NCBI RefSeq assembly: GCF_900188355.1
Contig: NZ_FZNX01000001.1
Coordinates: 853,754 to 917,753, forward strand
Source of the DNA: Lutibacter flavus
GTDB taxonomy: Bacteria > Bacteroidota > Bacteroidia > Flavobacteriales > Flavobacteriaceae
Reading direction: 5' to 3'
Length of the DNA stretch: 64,000 bases
Shown in pieces: positions 38,062 through 47,045 of this stretch. The notes under the pieces were generated by a model. The model saw only the letters and a list, made by a program, of their open reading frames with translations. It did no database searches and had not been told where the DNA came from. The position numbers were made by a program, and so were the translations under genes. How positions within the stretch are numbered: the first letter of the stretch is position 1; every line of letters starts with the position of its first letter.

Positions 38062-38099
38062 AGCCCGTATAACAAAATAGGAATTAAGTTATACGGGCT
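38062..38099 (+). terminator. Terminator after the glycine-rich lipoprotein gene
   Basis: AGCCCGTATAAC / GTTATACGGGCT twelve-bp perfect stem followed by AATTTTTTT. Confidence 0.85.
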
Positions 38100-38322
38100 A
38101 ATTTTTTTCTACAATTAAAACTTTCTTTTAAAAATAATGTCTAATGATATATAGACGTATTAGAACCAAGTAAAACGGAAAATAAATTAGTTGTTAAATC
38201 TGATAATTATCATGTCAATTCTTGATAACAATCATTGTTCTAAATTGAATTACATCTTAAATTTGGATGTCAAAAAAGTAATTAAACACTATTATAAATA
38301 ATAAATTTTAATATAATAAATC

Positions 38323-39030
38323 ATGAAGAAAGTAGTATTTTTTTTAATCTTTATAGTTCTAGGAACTATTGGATTAGTTGCGCAAATTAAAGATCAGGAT
38401 AAAGATCAAGATAGAGTTAGAGATAGAGATCATGTTATGTTGGTTGATGGAGATCTTCTTCAAATTAGAGATCGGGATCAAATTCGATTACGTGATAAAA
38501 TAACTTTAAACGATGGTACAGTTGTAAACTCAGATGGTACTTATGTAACAAAAGATCAAATTAGATTAAGATTACGTGATGGATCTTGTTTAGATAACGA
38601 CGGAGTATTATACAGAGATGAATATCAATACAGATATAAAATTCAACAAGAAAACAAAGGATTGTCTGAAGCTCAGATTCAAACACGAAATCAAAATCGA
38701 TATCAAATTATGATGATTGATGGAGAAGCATATCAAATTAGAAATCAAGAACAAAAACGTGTTAGAGAGCAATTAAAACTTGGTGATGGAGTAACTGTAA
38801 ATCCTGATGGAACTTATCAAACTCGAGATAGAAAACAATTACGTCTTCAAGATGGTGAATGTTTAAATATGGATGGTAATATGTTTAAAAACACCTACAT
38901 GCACAGAAAAATGGAAGTTAATAAAAACGCAAAAGGAATTAAAACCATGACAAAGAAAAAAGTGCAAAAAAAGGCAACTACTACTCCAAATAAGAAAAAA
39001 GTAATGAAGAAAAGTGGAAAAAACATTTAA
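38323..39030 (+). CDS. Secreted protein with two DUF6799-like repeats and basic tail
   Basis: 235 aa. Signal peptide (about 1-20) close to that of the 35948 gene. Residues 22-36 are a charged DQ/DR/RD run. Two homologous repeats follow, about 38-108 and 129-196: each reads [V/I]M-[V/I]DG ... QIR..Q ... L.DG..VN.DGTY ... LRL.DG.CL..DG, the DUF6799 pattern. The last 35 residues are lysine-rich. The internal duplication is clear. Function unknown. The DGSC/DGEC element links it to the 35948 protein. Confidence 0.75.
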   Translation: MKKVVFFLIFIVLGTIGLVAQIKDQDKDQDRVRDRDHVMLVDGDLLQIRDRDQIRLRDKITLNDGTVVNSDGTYVTKDQIRLRLRDGSCLDNDGVLYRDEYQYRYKIQQENKGLSEAQIQTRNQNRYQIMMIDGEAYQIRNQEQKRVREQLKLGDGVTVNPDGTYQTRDRKQLRLQDGECLNMDGNMFKNTYMHRKMEVNKNAKGIKTMTKKKVQKKATTTPNKKKVMKKSGKNI

Positions 39031-39068
39031 ATAATTAATTGAGAATAAATGATTTATTAAATGTTTTG

Positions 39069-39136
39069 AAATTGTCATTTTGAGTCAGGATTAAAAGTTA
39101 ATAAATATTGCTGGAATTCGCTCAAAATGACAATTT
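39069..39136. repeat. Dispersed hairpin repeat, copy 5
   Basis: AAATTGTCATTTTGAG (39069-39084) and CTCAAAATGACAATTT (39121-39136), 16 of 16. Followed by TTTAG. May also terminate the DUF6799 gene. Confidence 0.85.
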
Positions 39137-39195
39137 TTAGTTCTTAAAAATCATTCCATTTTTAGTTTTATAAATTAACTCTTAAATCACTTAAA

Positions 39196-40056
39196 ATGAA
39201 AAAATTAAATTTCACTATAGTTGTTTTGTTCATTCTTTTCTATTCTGAAGCAATTGGGCAGAATGAAGACAAATCATACATTAAAACGGGTTTAAATTAT
39301 ATAAGTGATGCTATTTTTATGGGTAGAAAAGATTCTATTGCAGCCCCCTATTTATATCCCACGATAACTTACCATCATAAATCTGGATTCTATGGTAACG
39401 GATCATTTTCATATCTTACAAAATCAAACCAAAGTAGAATCGATTTATTTTTACTTACTGCTGGCTTTGATTTTACAAAAAACAAACTGTCTGGAGATTT
39501 TTCAGCAACAAAATACTTTTTTAATGATGATAGTTATAACGTAATTTCAGAGGTAACTGCAGATATTTCTGCTAATTTAAGCTACGATTTTGACATTCTT
39601 AATTTATCAGTGGCTGCAAGTAATTATTTTAGTACTAACGAAAATTCTGATTTCTTTTTATCTTCAGAAATCAGTCATGATTTTCTAACAACAGACTATA
39701 AATTTCAAATTTCTCCAACAGTCGGAGTTTATTTTGGATCACAAAATTTTTATGAAGAATATTATATCACAAAACAAGTTAGAATAAATGCAGGCCAAGG
39801 GCCAGGTCAAGGCTCAGGAGGAACAACAGAAACAGTTACAGAAGTTGTTATAGAAGAAAGTGAAAATTTTAATTTAATGGCAATTGAACTAAGTTTACCA
39901 ATGTGGTATACAAAAAACTCAATAACTGTTTCGTTTTTACCTGCTTTAGTTTTTCCACAAAATGCAGCAACCATTTTAAACGATGAAACTTTAACTAAAG
40001 AACAATTAGATGAAGTTTTTTATTGGATGGTCGGATTATCTTATAGATTTAAATAA
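39196..40056 (+). CDS. Probable outer-membrane beta-barrel protein with glycine-rich insert
   Basis: 286 aa with a signal peptide ending near EAIGQ (residue 22). The rest is alternating hydrophobic/polar strands with aromatic edges (SYIKTGLNYISDAIF, GFYGNGSFSYLT, FLLTAGFDFTKNKL) and ends YRFK, a typical barrel C-terminus. Between two strands, near residues 199-212, is NAGQGPGQGSGGTTETV, an extracellular-loop-like glycine insert that echoes the tail of the 36728 lipoprotein. It closes a run of four unfamiliar secreted proteins; a joint role is inferred only. Confidence 0.7.
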   Translation: MKKLNFTIVVLFILFYSEAIGQNEDKSYIKTGLNYISDAIFMGRKDSIAAPYLYPTITYHHKSGFYGNGSFSYLTKSNQSRIDLFLLTAGFDFTKNKLSGDFSATKYFFNDDSYNVISEVTADISANLSYDFDILNLSVAASNYFSTNENSDFFLSSEISHDFLTTDYKFQISPTVGVYFGSQNFYEEYYITKQVRINAGQGPGQGSGGTTETVTEVVIEESENFNLMAIELSLPMWYTKNSITVSFLPALVFPQNAATILNDETLTKEQLDEVFYWMVGLSYRFK

Positions 40057-40070
40057 TATTCTTATTTATA

Positions 40071-40100
40071 AAAAAGTTCATGTGAAATCATGAACTTTTT
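40071..40100 (+). terminator. Terminator after the beta-barrel gene
   Basis: AAAAAGTTCATG / CATGAACTTTTT twelve-bp stem with a six-base loop. Confidence 0.85.
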
Positions 40101-40147
40101 TTATTTTAACTACTCTTAAAGCTGCACTAAATGAATAGAATTTATAG

Positions 40148-40155
40148 TACATTTG
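40148..40155 (+). promoter_or_regulatory. -7 element of smpB
   Basis: TACATTTG matches TAnnTTTG, seven bases upstream of the smpB ATG. Confidence 0.45.
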
Positions 40156-40162
40156 CACTAAT

Positions 40163-40621
40163 ATGCAGAAGAAAATAAATATTAAAAATAAAAAAGCTCG
40201 ATTTGAATACGAGATCTTAGATAAATATGTAGCTGGAATTCAGTTAACTGGCACAGAAATTAAGTCAATTAGAGAAAGTAAAGCTCGAATTACTGAAAGT
40301 TTTTGTGAGTTTAATGAAAAAGGTGAATTGTTTGCTATTAATATGTTTATTGAAGAATATTTATATGGACATTCTTTTAATCATAGTCCAAAAAGTGAAC
40401 GTAAACTATTGTTAAATAAAAATGAGCTTAAAAAGCTTGAAAAAGAAGTTCAAAACGTTGGGCTTACAATAATTCCGCTTAAATTATTTCTAACTGATAA
40501 AGGTTGGGCAAAATTAGAAATAGCACTTTGTAAAGGTAAAAAAACGTACGATAAACGTGAAGTAATAAAGGACCGCGACAACAAAATAGATTTAGCGCGT
40601 GTTAAAAAGAATTTCAACTAA
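40163..40621 (+). CDS. smpB: SsrA-binding protein SmpB
   Basis: 152 aa. Typical opening INIKNKKARFEYEILDKYVAGIQLTGTEIKS and KKTYDKREVIKDRD near the end. It binds tmRNA and helps rescue stalled ribosomes. It starts a run of short-gap genes, smpB - UbiA - maf. Confidence 0.96.
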   Translation: MQKKINIKNKKARFEYEILDKYVAGIQLTGTEIKSIRESKARITESFCEFNEKGELFAINMFIEEYLYGHSFNHSPKSERKLLLNKNELKKLEKEVQNVGLTIIPLKLFLTDKGWAKLEIALCKGKKTYDKREVIKDRDNKIDLARVKKNFN

Positions 40622-40626
40622 ATTTA

Positions 40627-41535
40627 ATGAAATTAGAATTTTTTTTTAACCTTATTAGATGGAAAAATTTATTGCTGATTATTTATGTCTTTTTTCTATT
40701 AAAGTTTTTCTTTTTCCATTCGTTTTATGTTGAAACAACCCTTTCATCTCTTCAATTTATAATCTTATTATTTTCAGTATTGTTTATAACCGCAGCAGGT
40801 TATATTATAAATGATATTTTTGATATAAAGGCTGATGAAATAAACAAACCGAATAAAGTAATTGTTTCCAAAAATATTTCAATAGAACAGGCAAAACATT
40901 GGTATAAAATAACAAATACTATTGGAATTATCTTAGGAATTATGCTTTGTTTAAGCATTAGTAAACCTACACATTCATTCATTTTTATTGGAACAGCTCT
41001 CCTACTCTATTATTATTCAAAAATTTTAAAGGGAAAACCACTTATTGGAAATTTAATTGTTTCAATTTTAATTGCTTTTAGTGTAGTTATTTTACCTGTA
41101 TTTGATATCAATTTTTCAATTAAAAACAATCCCCAAAATACTGCAATTACAGTTATAATTGTGTTGGCATTTTTTGCATTCATTTTAAATTTAATTAGAG
41201 AAATTATTAAAGATATAGAAGACATAAACGGAGATAAATCTTTAAATTTAAAAACATTACCTATAATTTCCGGAAGAAATAGAGCTCAAATTATTGCTTC
41301 GTATTTATGCTTAATACCAATTTGTTTATTGTTTTTTCTAGTTTATAATTATAGTCGTAACTATAAATTCCCAATGCTATATTTACTTTTATCTACGTTA
41401 ATTCCATTATTAGTAGTTGCTATAAAATTACGAAGCGCGGAGAAAAAAAGTGAATTTCACAAATTAAGTTCATTGCTTAAAATCATCATGTTTTTAGGTA
41501 TAACTATACTTTTAATAATTTCATTTAAAAAATAA
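40627..41535 (+). CDS. UbiA-family prenyltransferase (geranylgeranylglycerol-phosphate type)
   Basis: 302 aa, about eight transmembrane segments. UbiA aspartate motifs: NDIFDIKADEINKPNK near residues 62-77 and DIEDINGDK near 195-203, which bind the prenyl diphosphate through magnesium. It joins a polyprenyl chain to an acceptor; relatives in Bacteroidota are annotated as geranylgeranylglycerol-phosphate geranylgeranyltransferases, but the acceptor is not certain here. Starts five bases after smpB. Confidence 0.85.
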   Translation: MKLEFFFNLIRWKNLLLIIYVFFLLKFFFFHSFYVETTLSSLQFIILLFSVLFITAAGYIINDIFDIKADEINKPNKVIVSKNISIEQAKHWYKITNTIGIILGIMLCLSISKPTHSFIFIGTALLLYYYSKILKGKPLIGNLIVSILIAFSVVILPVFDINFSIKNNPQNTAITVIIVLAFFAFILNLIREIIKDIEDINGDKSLNLKTLPIISGRNRAQIIASYLCLIPICLLFFLVYNYSRNYKFPMLYLLLSTLIPLLVVAIKLRSAEKKSEFHKLSSLLKIIMFLGITILLIISFKK

Positions 41536-41536
41536 A

Positions 41537-42118
41537 ATGCTTTCAGAAAAATTTAAAAATAACCAAATTATTCTCGCTTCTGGTTCACCAAGACGACAAG
41601 AATTGTTCAAAGAACTAGGTATTGATTTTTCCATTAATGTTAAAGAAATTGATGAAATATACCCATCAACACTTGTAGAGGAGGAAATAACCAATTATTT
41701 AGCGAAGTTAAAAGCAAAAGCATTTGAAAATGAACTACAGGAAAAAGATATTGTAATAACTTCAGATACAATTGTTTGGCACGATAACAGACCATTAGAG
41801 AAACCAAAAAATAAAGGGCAAGCGATTGAAATGTTGCAAGAATTATCTGGTACCAGTCATAAGGTTATTACTTCCGTTTGTATTAAAACAACTAAATCTC
41901 AAAATGTATTTTTTGATGTTACAACCGTTTTCTTTAAAAAATTGACTTTTGATGAGATTCTTTTTTATGTTGAAAATTACCGTCCATTTGATAAAGCTGG
42001 AGGTTATGGAATACAAGAATGGATAGGTTTTATAGGGGTTACAAGGCTTGAAGGAAGCTATTTTAATGTAATGGGATTACCTGTTCATAAATTATATGAA
42101 GAATTGATGAAATTATAA
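41537..42118 (+). CDS. maf: Maf-family nucleoside triphosphate pyrophosphatase
   Basis: 193 aa. Opening ASGSPRRQEL and the TSDTIV and DKAGGYGIQ motifs are characteristic. Relatives hydrolyse dTTP/UTP or modified nucleotides as a house-cleaning step. Starts one base after the UbiA gene. Confidence 0.93.
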   Translation: MLSEKFKNNQIILASGSPRRQELFKELGIDFSINVKEIDEIYPSTLVEEEITNYLAKLKAKAFENELQEKDIVITSDTIVWHDNRPLEKPKNKGQAIEMLQELSGTSHKVITSVCIKTTKSQNVFFDVTTVFFKKLTFDEILFYVENYRPFDKAGGYGIQEWIGFIGVTRLEGSYFNVMGLPVHKLYEELMKL

Positions 42119-42169
42119 GTCATAATGGTAAAATATCCTTATTTTTGAACGATTTTTAATAAAAACATA

Positions 42170-43123
42170 ATGAAAAAATACACTTTTACAGAACAAAAAG
42201 ATACCAGATCAGGGTTTGGAGCAGGATTAGCGGAATTAGGAAGAAAAAATCCAAATGTTGTTGCACTTTGTGCCGATTTAATTGGTTCATTAAAAATGGA
42301 GAAATTTATTGAAGAAAACCCGGAACGTTTTTTTCAAATTGGTATTGCTGAAGCTAATATGATTGGTATTGCTGCCGGATTAACAATTGGAGGAAAAATT
42401 CCTTTTACTGGTACATTTGCAAACTTTTCAACAGGAAGAGTTTATGACCAAATTCGTCAATCAGTTGCATATTCTGATAAAAATGTTAAAATATGCGCAT
42501 CTCACGCTGGTTTAACGTTGGGTGAAGATGGAGCAACACACCAAATTTTAGAAGATATTGGTTTAATGAAAATGTTACCAGGTATGACAGTTATTAATAC
42601 TTGTGACTATAACCAAACAAAAGCTGCCACTATTGCAATTGCGGACCATGAAGGACCTGTATATTTACGTTTTGGACGTCCTGTAGTTCCTGTTTTTATG
42701 CCTGAAGATCAAGAATTTATTGTTGGAAAGGCTATTCATTTAACTGAAGGAACAGATGTTACTATTGTAGCTACTGGTCATTTAGTTTGGGAAGCTTTAC
42801 AAGCATCTGAACAATTAGAAGCAATGGGTATTAGTGCTGAAGTTATTAATATACACACTATTAAACCTTTGGACGATGAAGCTATTTTAAAATCTGTAGC
42901 TAAAACAGGATGTATTGTTACAGCTGAAGAGCATAATATAATTGGTGGTTTAGGAGAAAGTGTTTCTCGCTTATTAGTTCAAAACAATTTAGTACCGCAA
43001 GAATTTGTTGCTGTAAATGACAGTTTTGGTGAATCTGGTACTCCAGCGCAATTAATGGAGAAATATAATTTAAATGATAAAGCTATTGTTGCTGCAACTA
43101 AAAAAGTGATTGCTAGAAAATAA
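42170..43123 (+). CDS. Transketolase C-terminal subunit (split transketolase)
   Basis: 317 aa: pyrimidine-binding and C-terminal domains only (GRKNPNVVALCADL, EANMIGIAAGL, GLTLGEDGATHQ, YLRFGRP). The enzyme's N-terminal, diphosphate-binding half must come from a separate gene, normally just upstream in this group. Here maf precedes it. It transfers two-carbon units in the pentose phosphate pathway with its partner. Confidence 0.9.
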   Translation: MKKYTFTEQKDTRSGFGAGLAELGRKNPNVVALCADLIGSLKMEKFIEENPERFFQIGIAEANMIGIAAGLTIGGKIPFTGTFANFSTGRVYDQIRQSVAYSDKNVKICASHAGLTLGEDGATHQILEDIGLMKMLPGMTVINTCDYNQTKAATIAIADHEGPVYLRFGRPVVPVFMPEDQEFIVGKAIHLTEGTDVTIVATGHLVWEALQASEQLEAMGISAEVINIHTIKPLDDEAILKSVAKTGCIVTAEEHNIIGGLGESVSRLLVQNNLVPQEFVAVNDSFGESGTPAQLMEKYNLNDKAIVAATKKVIARK

Positions 43124-43175
43124 TGTTTTAATATTTTCGTTTAAACTTATGTAATAACAAAAAAATATATTTTTT

Positions 43176-43793
43176 ATGAAAAAACGGATTGTATTATTTT
43201 CAGTTGCATTTATAGCTGGTATTATGCTAATGAATGCTCAAAGCGATGTTGGTATTAAAGCAGGTTTAAGTTATAATTCAAATGGCGATTTAAAAGAATT
43301 TACATCTGAAGTTGACCAAATCTATAAAGATGAAGGAAAAGGAAAATCTGGATTTAATGTAGGTTTTTATGGTAAATTGGATTTGGGGCCTATTTTTGTG
43401 CGTCCGGAAATAGTTTATACACAAACTACTAGTGAATACGAGTTTAATTCTCTAATTGAAGATTATAAGCTTTCAAAAATTGATGTTCCCGTTTTAGTGG
43501 GTCTAAAATTAATTGGACCTTTAAATGTTTTTGCCGGACCTGCATTTCAATATATTTTAGACAATGATTTAAACGGAATTAATATTAGCGATGTTAAAAA
43601 TGATTTTTCAGTTGGTGTTAATGTTGGAGCCTCTGTGGAATTTGGGAGAATTGGTATTGATGTAAGATATGAAAGAGGTTTAAGTGAAAACGAAGCTAAT
43701 TGGAGCAATGCAGGTGAAACATTTACATTAGATTCTAGACCAGAACAGTTAATATTTAGCTTATCTTATAGTTTATCTAAAGATAAAAGTTAA
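43176..43793 (+). CDS. Outer-membrane beta-barrel protein (porin-family, PorT-like)
   Basis: 205 aa. Signal peptide ending near LMNAQ (residue 22). Eight-strand barrel pattern: VGIKAGLSYNS, GFNVGFYGKLDLG, VRPEIVYTQ, KIDVPVLVGLKL, LNVFAGPAFQYIL, FSVGVNVGASVEF, IGIDVRYERGL, LIFSLSYS. Small barrels of this type are common and mostly uncharacterised. Terminator follows. Confidence 0.85.
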   Translation: MKKRIVLFSVAFIAGIMLMNAQSDVGIKAGLSYNSNGDLKEFTSEVDQIYKDEGKGKSGFNVGFYGKLDLGPIFVRPEIVYTQTTSEYEFNSLIEDYKLSKIDVPVLVGLKLIGPLNVFAGPAFQYILDNDLNGINISDVKNDFSVGVNVGASVEFGRIGIDVRYERGLSENEANWSNAGETFTLDSRPEQLIFSLSYSLSKDKS

Positions 43794-43820
43794 AACAACA
43801 GTTATAATTATATAAAAAAA

Positions 43821-43840
43821 GCTTCTCAATTATGAGAAGC
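43821..43840. terminator. Bidirectional terminator
   Basis: GCTTCTCA / TGAGAAGC with ATTA loop, A-run before and T-run after, between convergent genes. Confidence 0.85.
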
Positions 43841-43864
43841 TTTTTTTATGACTTATATTTAAAA

Positions 43865-44584
43865 TTAATTATCACTATCTAAATAATTTGGAATGCCATC
43901 ACCATCTGTATCATCATTTGTAAAATCTCCATCTCCATTAGTATCTTCATCCTTCGATAATATTCCATCGTTGTCGTGATCAGAATAATTAACATCATGT
44001 AATTCAATATGAAATATTAATGGAGAATTTGCAGAAATACTTTGTTGATTAAGATTTCCATAAGCTAATCCTGAAGGAATAAATAAAATCCCCTTACCAT
44101 AATTTTCATAATTAAACGATTCATCTGAATTTACGATTTTTGTTCCACCTTTAAAATTTGGAAATCCATAACTCCATCCAGCAATAACATCTGTTAATGA
44201 AAACCAAATTAAAGATGAAGAGCTAGTATCAAATACTGTACTATCCAATAACATTCCTGTATATTTTGATAAAACTGAATCTACCTTTGTTGGTGAAATG
44301 GACTCACCTTCTTGTTGAGTTAAGTAATATAATTTATATTCAATTTCATCTTTTACAACATCTTCATAACTCACTTGTCCCATTAATGGAGTTTCTCCAT
44401 TTGTAATTGTCCAAATACCTCCGTCTTCTTCATTTAAATAATGAGATTGCAAATATTCGATTAACTTATTATCATCTTCAATTGCTTGCGCAGCAGCATC
44501 AAAATCGACAGTGTCATCATCTTTTTTACAAGAAAAAATTACTAAACCAATTATTAATAAACTTATTATATTTTTAATTTTCAT
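43865..44584 (-). CDS. FKBP-type peptidyl-prolyl isomerase lipoprotein with C-terminal Asp-rich repeats
   Basis: 239 aa. Lipoprotein signal ending IFSC (Cys19). An FKBP-like domain occupies about residues 85-200 (KYTGMLLDSTVFDTS, LAYGNLNQQSISANSPLIFHIELHDV). The tail (about 203-239) is a thrombospondin type-3-like calcium-binding run, DHDNDGILS...DGDGIPNYLDSDN. Relatives of the FKBP lipoproteins include GldI of gliding motility, but no other gliding gene is nearby. Likely assists folding of surface proteins. Confidence 0.85.
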   Translation of the reverse strand: MKIKNIISLLIIGLVIFSCKKDDDTVDFDAAAQAIEDDNKLIEYLQSHYLNEEDGGIWTITNGETPLMGQVSYEDVVKDEIEYKLYYLTQQEGESISPTKVDSVLSKYTGMLLDSTVFDTSSSSLIWFSLTDVIAGWSYGFPNFKGGTKIVNSDESFNYENYGKGILFIPSGLAYGNLNQQSISANSPLIFHIELHDVNYSDHDNDGILSKDEDTNGDGDFTNDDTDGDGIPNYLDSDN

Positions 44585-44672
44585 TTTCCTTTATTTTAAG
44601 GTCCGCAAGATACTATTTTAATATCTTTGATGAAATATAAAAAGTAAATTTTAACTTTATTATAATAATAAA

Positions 44673-45038
44673 ATGAGAATTGATAAATTTTTATGGTGTA
44701 TCCGTTATTTTAAAACAAGAAGCATTGCAACTGAAGCTTGTAAAAAAGGACATGTGAAGATAAATAGTGATAGTGTAAAGGCTTCAAAATTAGTATTTAA
44801 TGGAGAAATTATTTCTGTTAGAAAAAATCAAATAAATTATAAATTACAAGTTTTAGACATTCCAGCAAACAGGGTTGGTGCAAAATTAGTTGATTTATAT
44901 ATTAAGGATTTAACTCCAAAAGAAGAATTTGAGAAATTTGAACTTTTAAAATATTCTAAAGACTATTACCGCAAAAAAGGAACTGGAAGACCAACTAAAA
45001 AAGATAGACGAGATATAGATGACTTACAAGAAGAATAA
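44673..45038 (+). CDS. S4-domain RNA-binding protein (Hsp15-like)
   Basis: 121 aa. The first 60 residues are an S4 domain (MRIDKFLWCIRYFKTRSIATEACKKG, VKINSD, SKLVF). Hsp15-like proteins bind 50S subunits carrying stalled peptidyl-tRNA. The last 20 bases overlap the next gene, so translation is coupled. Confidence 0.9.
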   Translation: MRIDKFLWCIRYFKTRSIATEACKKGHVKINSDSVKASKLVFNGEIISVRKNQINYKLQVLDIPANRVGAKLVDLYIKDLTPKEEFEKFELLKYSKDYYRKKGTGRPTKKDRRDIDDLQEE

Positions 45039-45621
45039 AACAGATTTTGACAAGGCGTATTGGGAGCATAAATATGAAAACAATAAAACTGGTTGGGATA
45101 TTGGTTATGTCTCCACTCCTATTAAAGAATACATAGATCAACTTAAAAATAAAGATTTAAAAATTTTAATCCCCGGCGGTGGCAATAGTCACGAAGCTGA
45201 ATATTTATTAAATAAAGGCTTTAAAAATGTTTATGTTCTAGATATTGCGGAACAACCTTTAAAGAATATTGAATCCAGACTATCTCAGTTCCCTAAAAAT
45301 CAATTAATTAATCAGGATTTTTTTGAACATACTAAAACCTATGATTTAATAATTGAACAAACTTTTTTTTGTGCATTGTCTCCTTCTCTACGCGAAAATT
45401 ATGTATACAAAATGTATGACTTATTAAATAAAAAAGGGAAATTAGTAGGATTACTTTTTGATTTTGAATTAACAGAAGAAGGCCCTCCATTTGGAGGTGG
45501 TTTAGTAGAATACATTCAATTGTTCTATGCTAAATTTGAAATAAAAATAGTTGAAAAATGTTATAATTCTATAAAACCAAGAGAAGGTAGAGAATTGTTT
45601 TTTATCTTTGAAAAAAAATAA
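45019..45621 (+). CDS. Class I SAM-dependent methyltransferase, TPMT-like
   Basis: 200 aa. YWEHKYENNKTGWDIGYVSTPI and the SAM-binding LIPGGGNSHEAEYLLNKG motif near residue 50 are typical of the thiopurine S-methyltransferase group; later FFCALSP and GGLVEYIQ fit. Bacterial members methylate thiols, selenium or tellurium compounds; the substrate here is not known. Overlaps the S4 gene by 20 bases and leads into a phosphoribosyltransferase. Confidence 0.87.
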   Translation: MTYKKNKTDFDKAYWEHKYENNKTGWDIGYVSTPIKEYIDQLKNKDLKILIPGGGNSHEAEYLLNKGFKNVYVLDIAEQPLKNIESRLSQFPKNQLINQDFFEHTKTYDLIIEQTFFCALSPSLRENYVYKMYDLLNKKGKLVGLLFDFELTEEGPPFGGGLVEYIQLFYAKFEIKIVEKCYNSIKPREGRELFFIFEKK

Positions 45622-45626
45622 CCAAA

Positions 45627-46124
45627 ATGGAGCGTTCAATCATTTTAACAAACGAGCAAATTCAAAATAAAACAAGAAGAATTGCCTATCAAATTTATGA
45701 AACCAATAGCAATGAAAAAGAAATTGTAATTGCTGGTATAAATGGAAATGGATTTGTGTTTGCTAAAAAAATTGTTGAAATATTAAACGAAATTTCTGAA
45801 ATTAAAGTTGTTTTATGTGAAGTAAAAATTGACAAGAAAAACCCAATAAAAGAAATTTCAACTAGTATCCCTTCAAGTGAATACAAAAATAAACCATTGG
45901 TTTTAGTTGATGATGTTTTAAGCTCTGGAACCACTTTAATTTATGGTATAAAACATTTTTTAGAAGTACCTCTTAAGCGCTTTAAAACAGCTGTTCTAAT
46001 TAATAGAAACCATAAAAAATATCCTGTAAAAGCAGATTTTAAAGGGATTTCATTATCAACATCTATGCAAGAGCATATTAATGTTGTATTTGAGAAGAAC
46101 AATTCTTATGCTGTTTTAGAATAA
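45627..46124 (+). CDS. Phosphoribosyltransferase-family protein (PyrR-like)
   Basis: 165 aa. The PRPP-binding loop VLVDDVLSSGTTL sits near residues 91-103, with a flexible region (DKKNPIKEISTSIPSS) before it. This resembles PyrR/UPRTase-type folds. It starts five bases after the methyltransferase gene. It could be a uracil phosphoribosyltransferase or a regulator. Its 3' end overlaps the convergent aroK gene by nine bases. Confidence 0.8.
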   Translation: MERSIILTNEQIQNKTRRIAYQIYETNSNEKEIVIAGINGNGFVFAKKIVEILNEISEIKVVLCEVKIDKKNPIKEISTSIPSSEYKNKPLVLVDDVLSSGTTLIYGIKHFLEVPLKRFKTAVLINRNHKKYPVKADFKGISLSTSMQEHINVVFEKNNSYAVLE

Positions 46125-46625
46125 GGCTTGGATTTCATCCACAATTTGAATAATTGATTTCTCATTTACAGAAACTGTTTCATCAGCTTTATCATAAAAA
46201 GCAGATCGTTCAAACAAATGTTTAGCAATGTATTCTTTCAAATTTTCTATCCCTATTGTTGCAACTAAAGGTCTTTCTGAGGTTTCATTTTTTAACCTTT
46301 CAAAAATTGTATTTATGGATGCTTTTAAATAAAACGATTTTGAGCTATTTTTAATTAGATCCATATTATTACCATAACAAGGTGTTCCTCCTCCCAAAGA
46401 AATAATACAATCATTATTTAAATCTAATAATTCTTGCAAATACTCACTTTCTTTTTTTCTGAAATAAATTTCGCCTTTTGATGAAAAAATTTTAGAAATA
46501 GATTGTCCTTCACAAGTTTCTATGTAAAAATCTAAATCAATAAATTGTAGGTTTAATCTGGTCGCTAATAGTTTTCCAATGGCTGATTTCCCTGAGGCCA
46601 TATAACCTAATAATACAATTTTCAT
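46116..46625 (-). CDS. aroK: Shikimate kinase
   Basis: 169 aa. Walker A GYMASGKSAIG near residues 7-17, shikimate-binding DLDFYIE, FRKKESEYL and ISLGGGTPCY. It phosphorylates shikimate in aromatic amino-acid synthesis. aroB lies at 62-63 kb but is not linked transcriptionally. Confidence 0.94.
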   Translation of the reverse strand: MKIVLLGYMASGKSAIGKLLATRLNLQFIDLDFYIETCEGQSISKIFSSKGEIYFRKKESEYLQELLDLNNDCIISLGGGTPCYGNNMDLIKNSSKSFYLKASINTIFERLKNETSERPLVATIGIENLKEYIAKHLFERSAFYDKADETVSVNEKSIIQIVDEIQALF

Positions 46626-46687
46626 CTTAAACTTATTTTGTGTTTATTTAACCACGCAAATATCGTTTAAAAAAGTACATAAAAAAA

Positions 46688-46718
46688 CTTGGTTTTTAAA
46701 CTTTTGATAGTATATTTG
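46688..46718 (+). promoter_or_regulatory. tRNA operon promoter
   Basis: CTTG (46688-46691), 19 bases, TATATTTG (46711-46718): a near-ideal Bacteroidota promoter. It is 27 bases before tRNA-Lys. Confidence 0.65.
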
Positions 46719-46744
46719 CACTCGCAATTGCGAAAGGGATAAAA

Positions 46745-46817
46745 GACCTGGTAGCTCAGTTGGTAGAGCACCTCCCTTTTAAGGAGGTGGTCCTGGGTTC
46801 GAGCCCCAGCCAGGTCA
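46745..46817 (+). tRNA. tRNA-Lys (anticodon TTT)
   Basis: 73 bases. Acceptor GACCTGG pairs with CCAGGTC, D arm GCTCAGTTGGTAGAGC, anticodon loop CTTTTAA flanked by CCTCC/GGAGG, T arm GGTTCGAGCCCC. CCA is not encoded. Confidence 0.95.
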
Positions 46818-46818
46818 C

Positions 46819-46847
46819 AAAAAGTTAAGTATTCTACTTAACTTTTT
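46819..46847 (+). terminator. Hairpin between the two tRNAs
   Basis: AAAAAGTTAAGT / ACTTAACTTTTT stem with ATTCT loop and T-run. It may terminate the Lys transcript or act as a processing spacer. Confidence 0.7.
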
Positions 46848-46865
46848 TTGTATAAATTAATTACT

Positions 46866-46950
46866 GCGCGTGTGGCGGAATTGGTAGACGCGCCAGCTTG
46901 AGGGGCTGGTGTTCGCTTAGAACGTGCTGGTTCGAGTCCAGTCACGCGCA
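46866..46950 (+). tRNA. tRNA-Leu (anticodon GAG)
   Basis: 85 bases with a long variable arm, as class II tRNA-Leu needs. Acceptor GCGCGTG pairs with CACGCGC; anticodon loop TTGAGGG between CCAGC/GCTGG; T arm GGTTCGAGTCC. Confidence 0.94.
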
Positions 46951-47045
46951 CTATCTAAATGTTTTTCAAAATTATATATCAATACTTTGTGGATATTTTA
47001 AAAAACACTAATTTTATAAATTATAAAACACCCTAAAATAAAATT

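Noticed and set aside
43865..44584. Gliding-motility gene gldI
   Set aside because: FKBP lipoprotein fits, but no gld neighbours and the Asp-rich tail differ; the symbol is not assigned.
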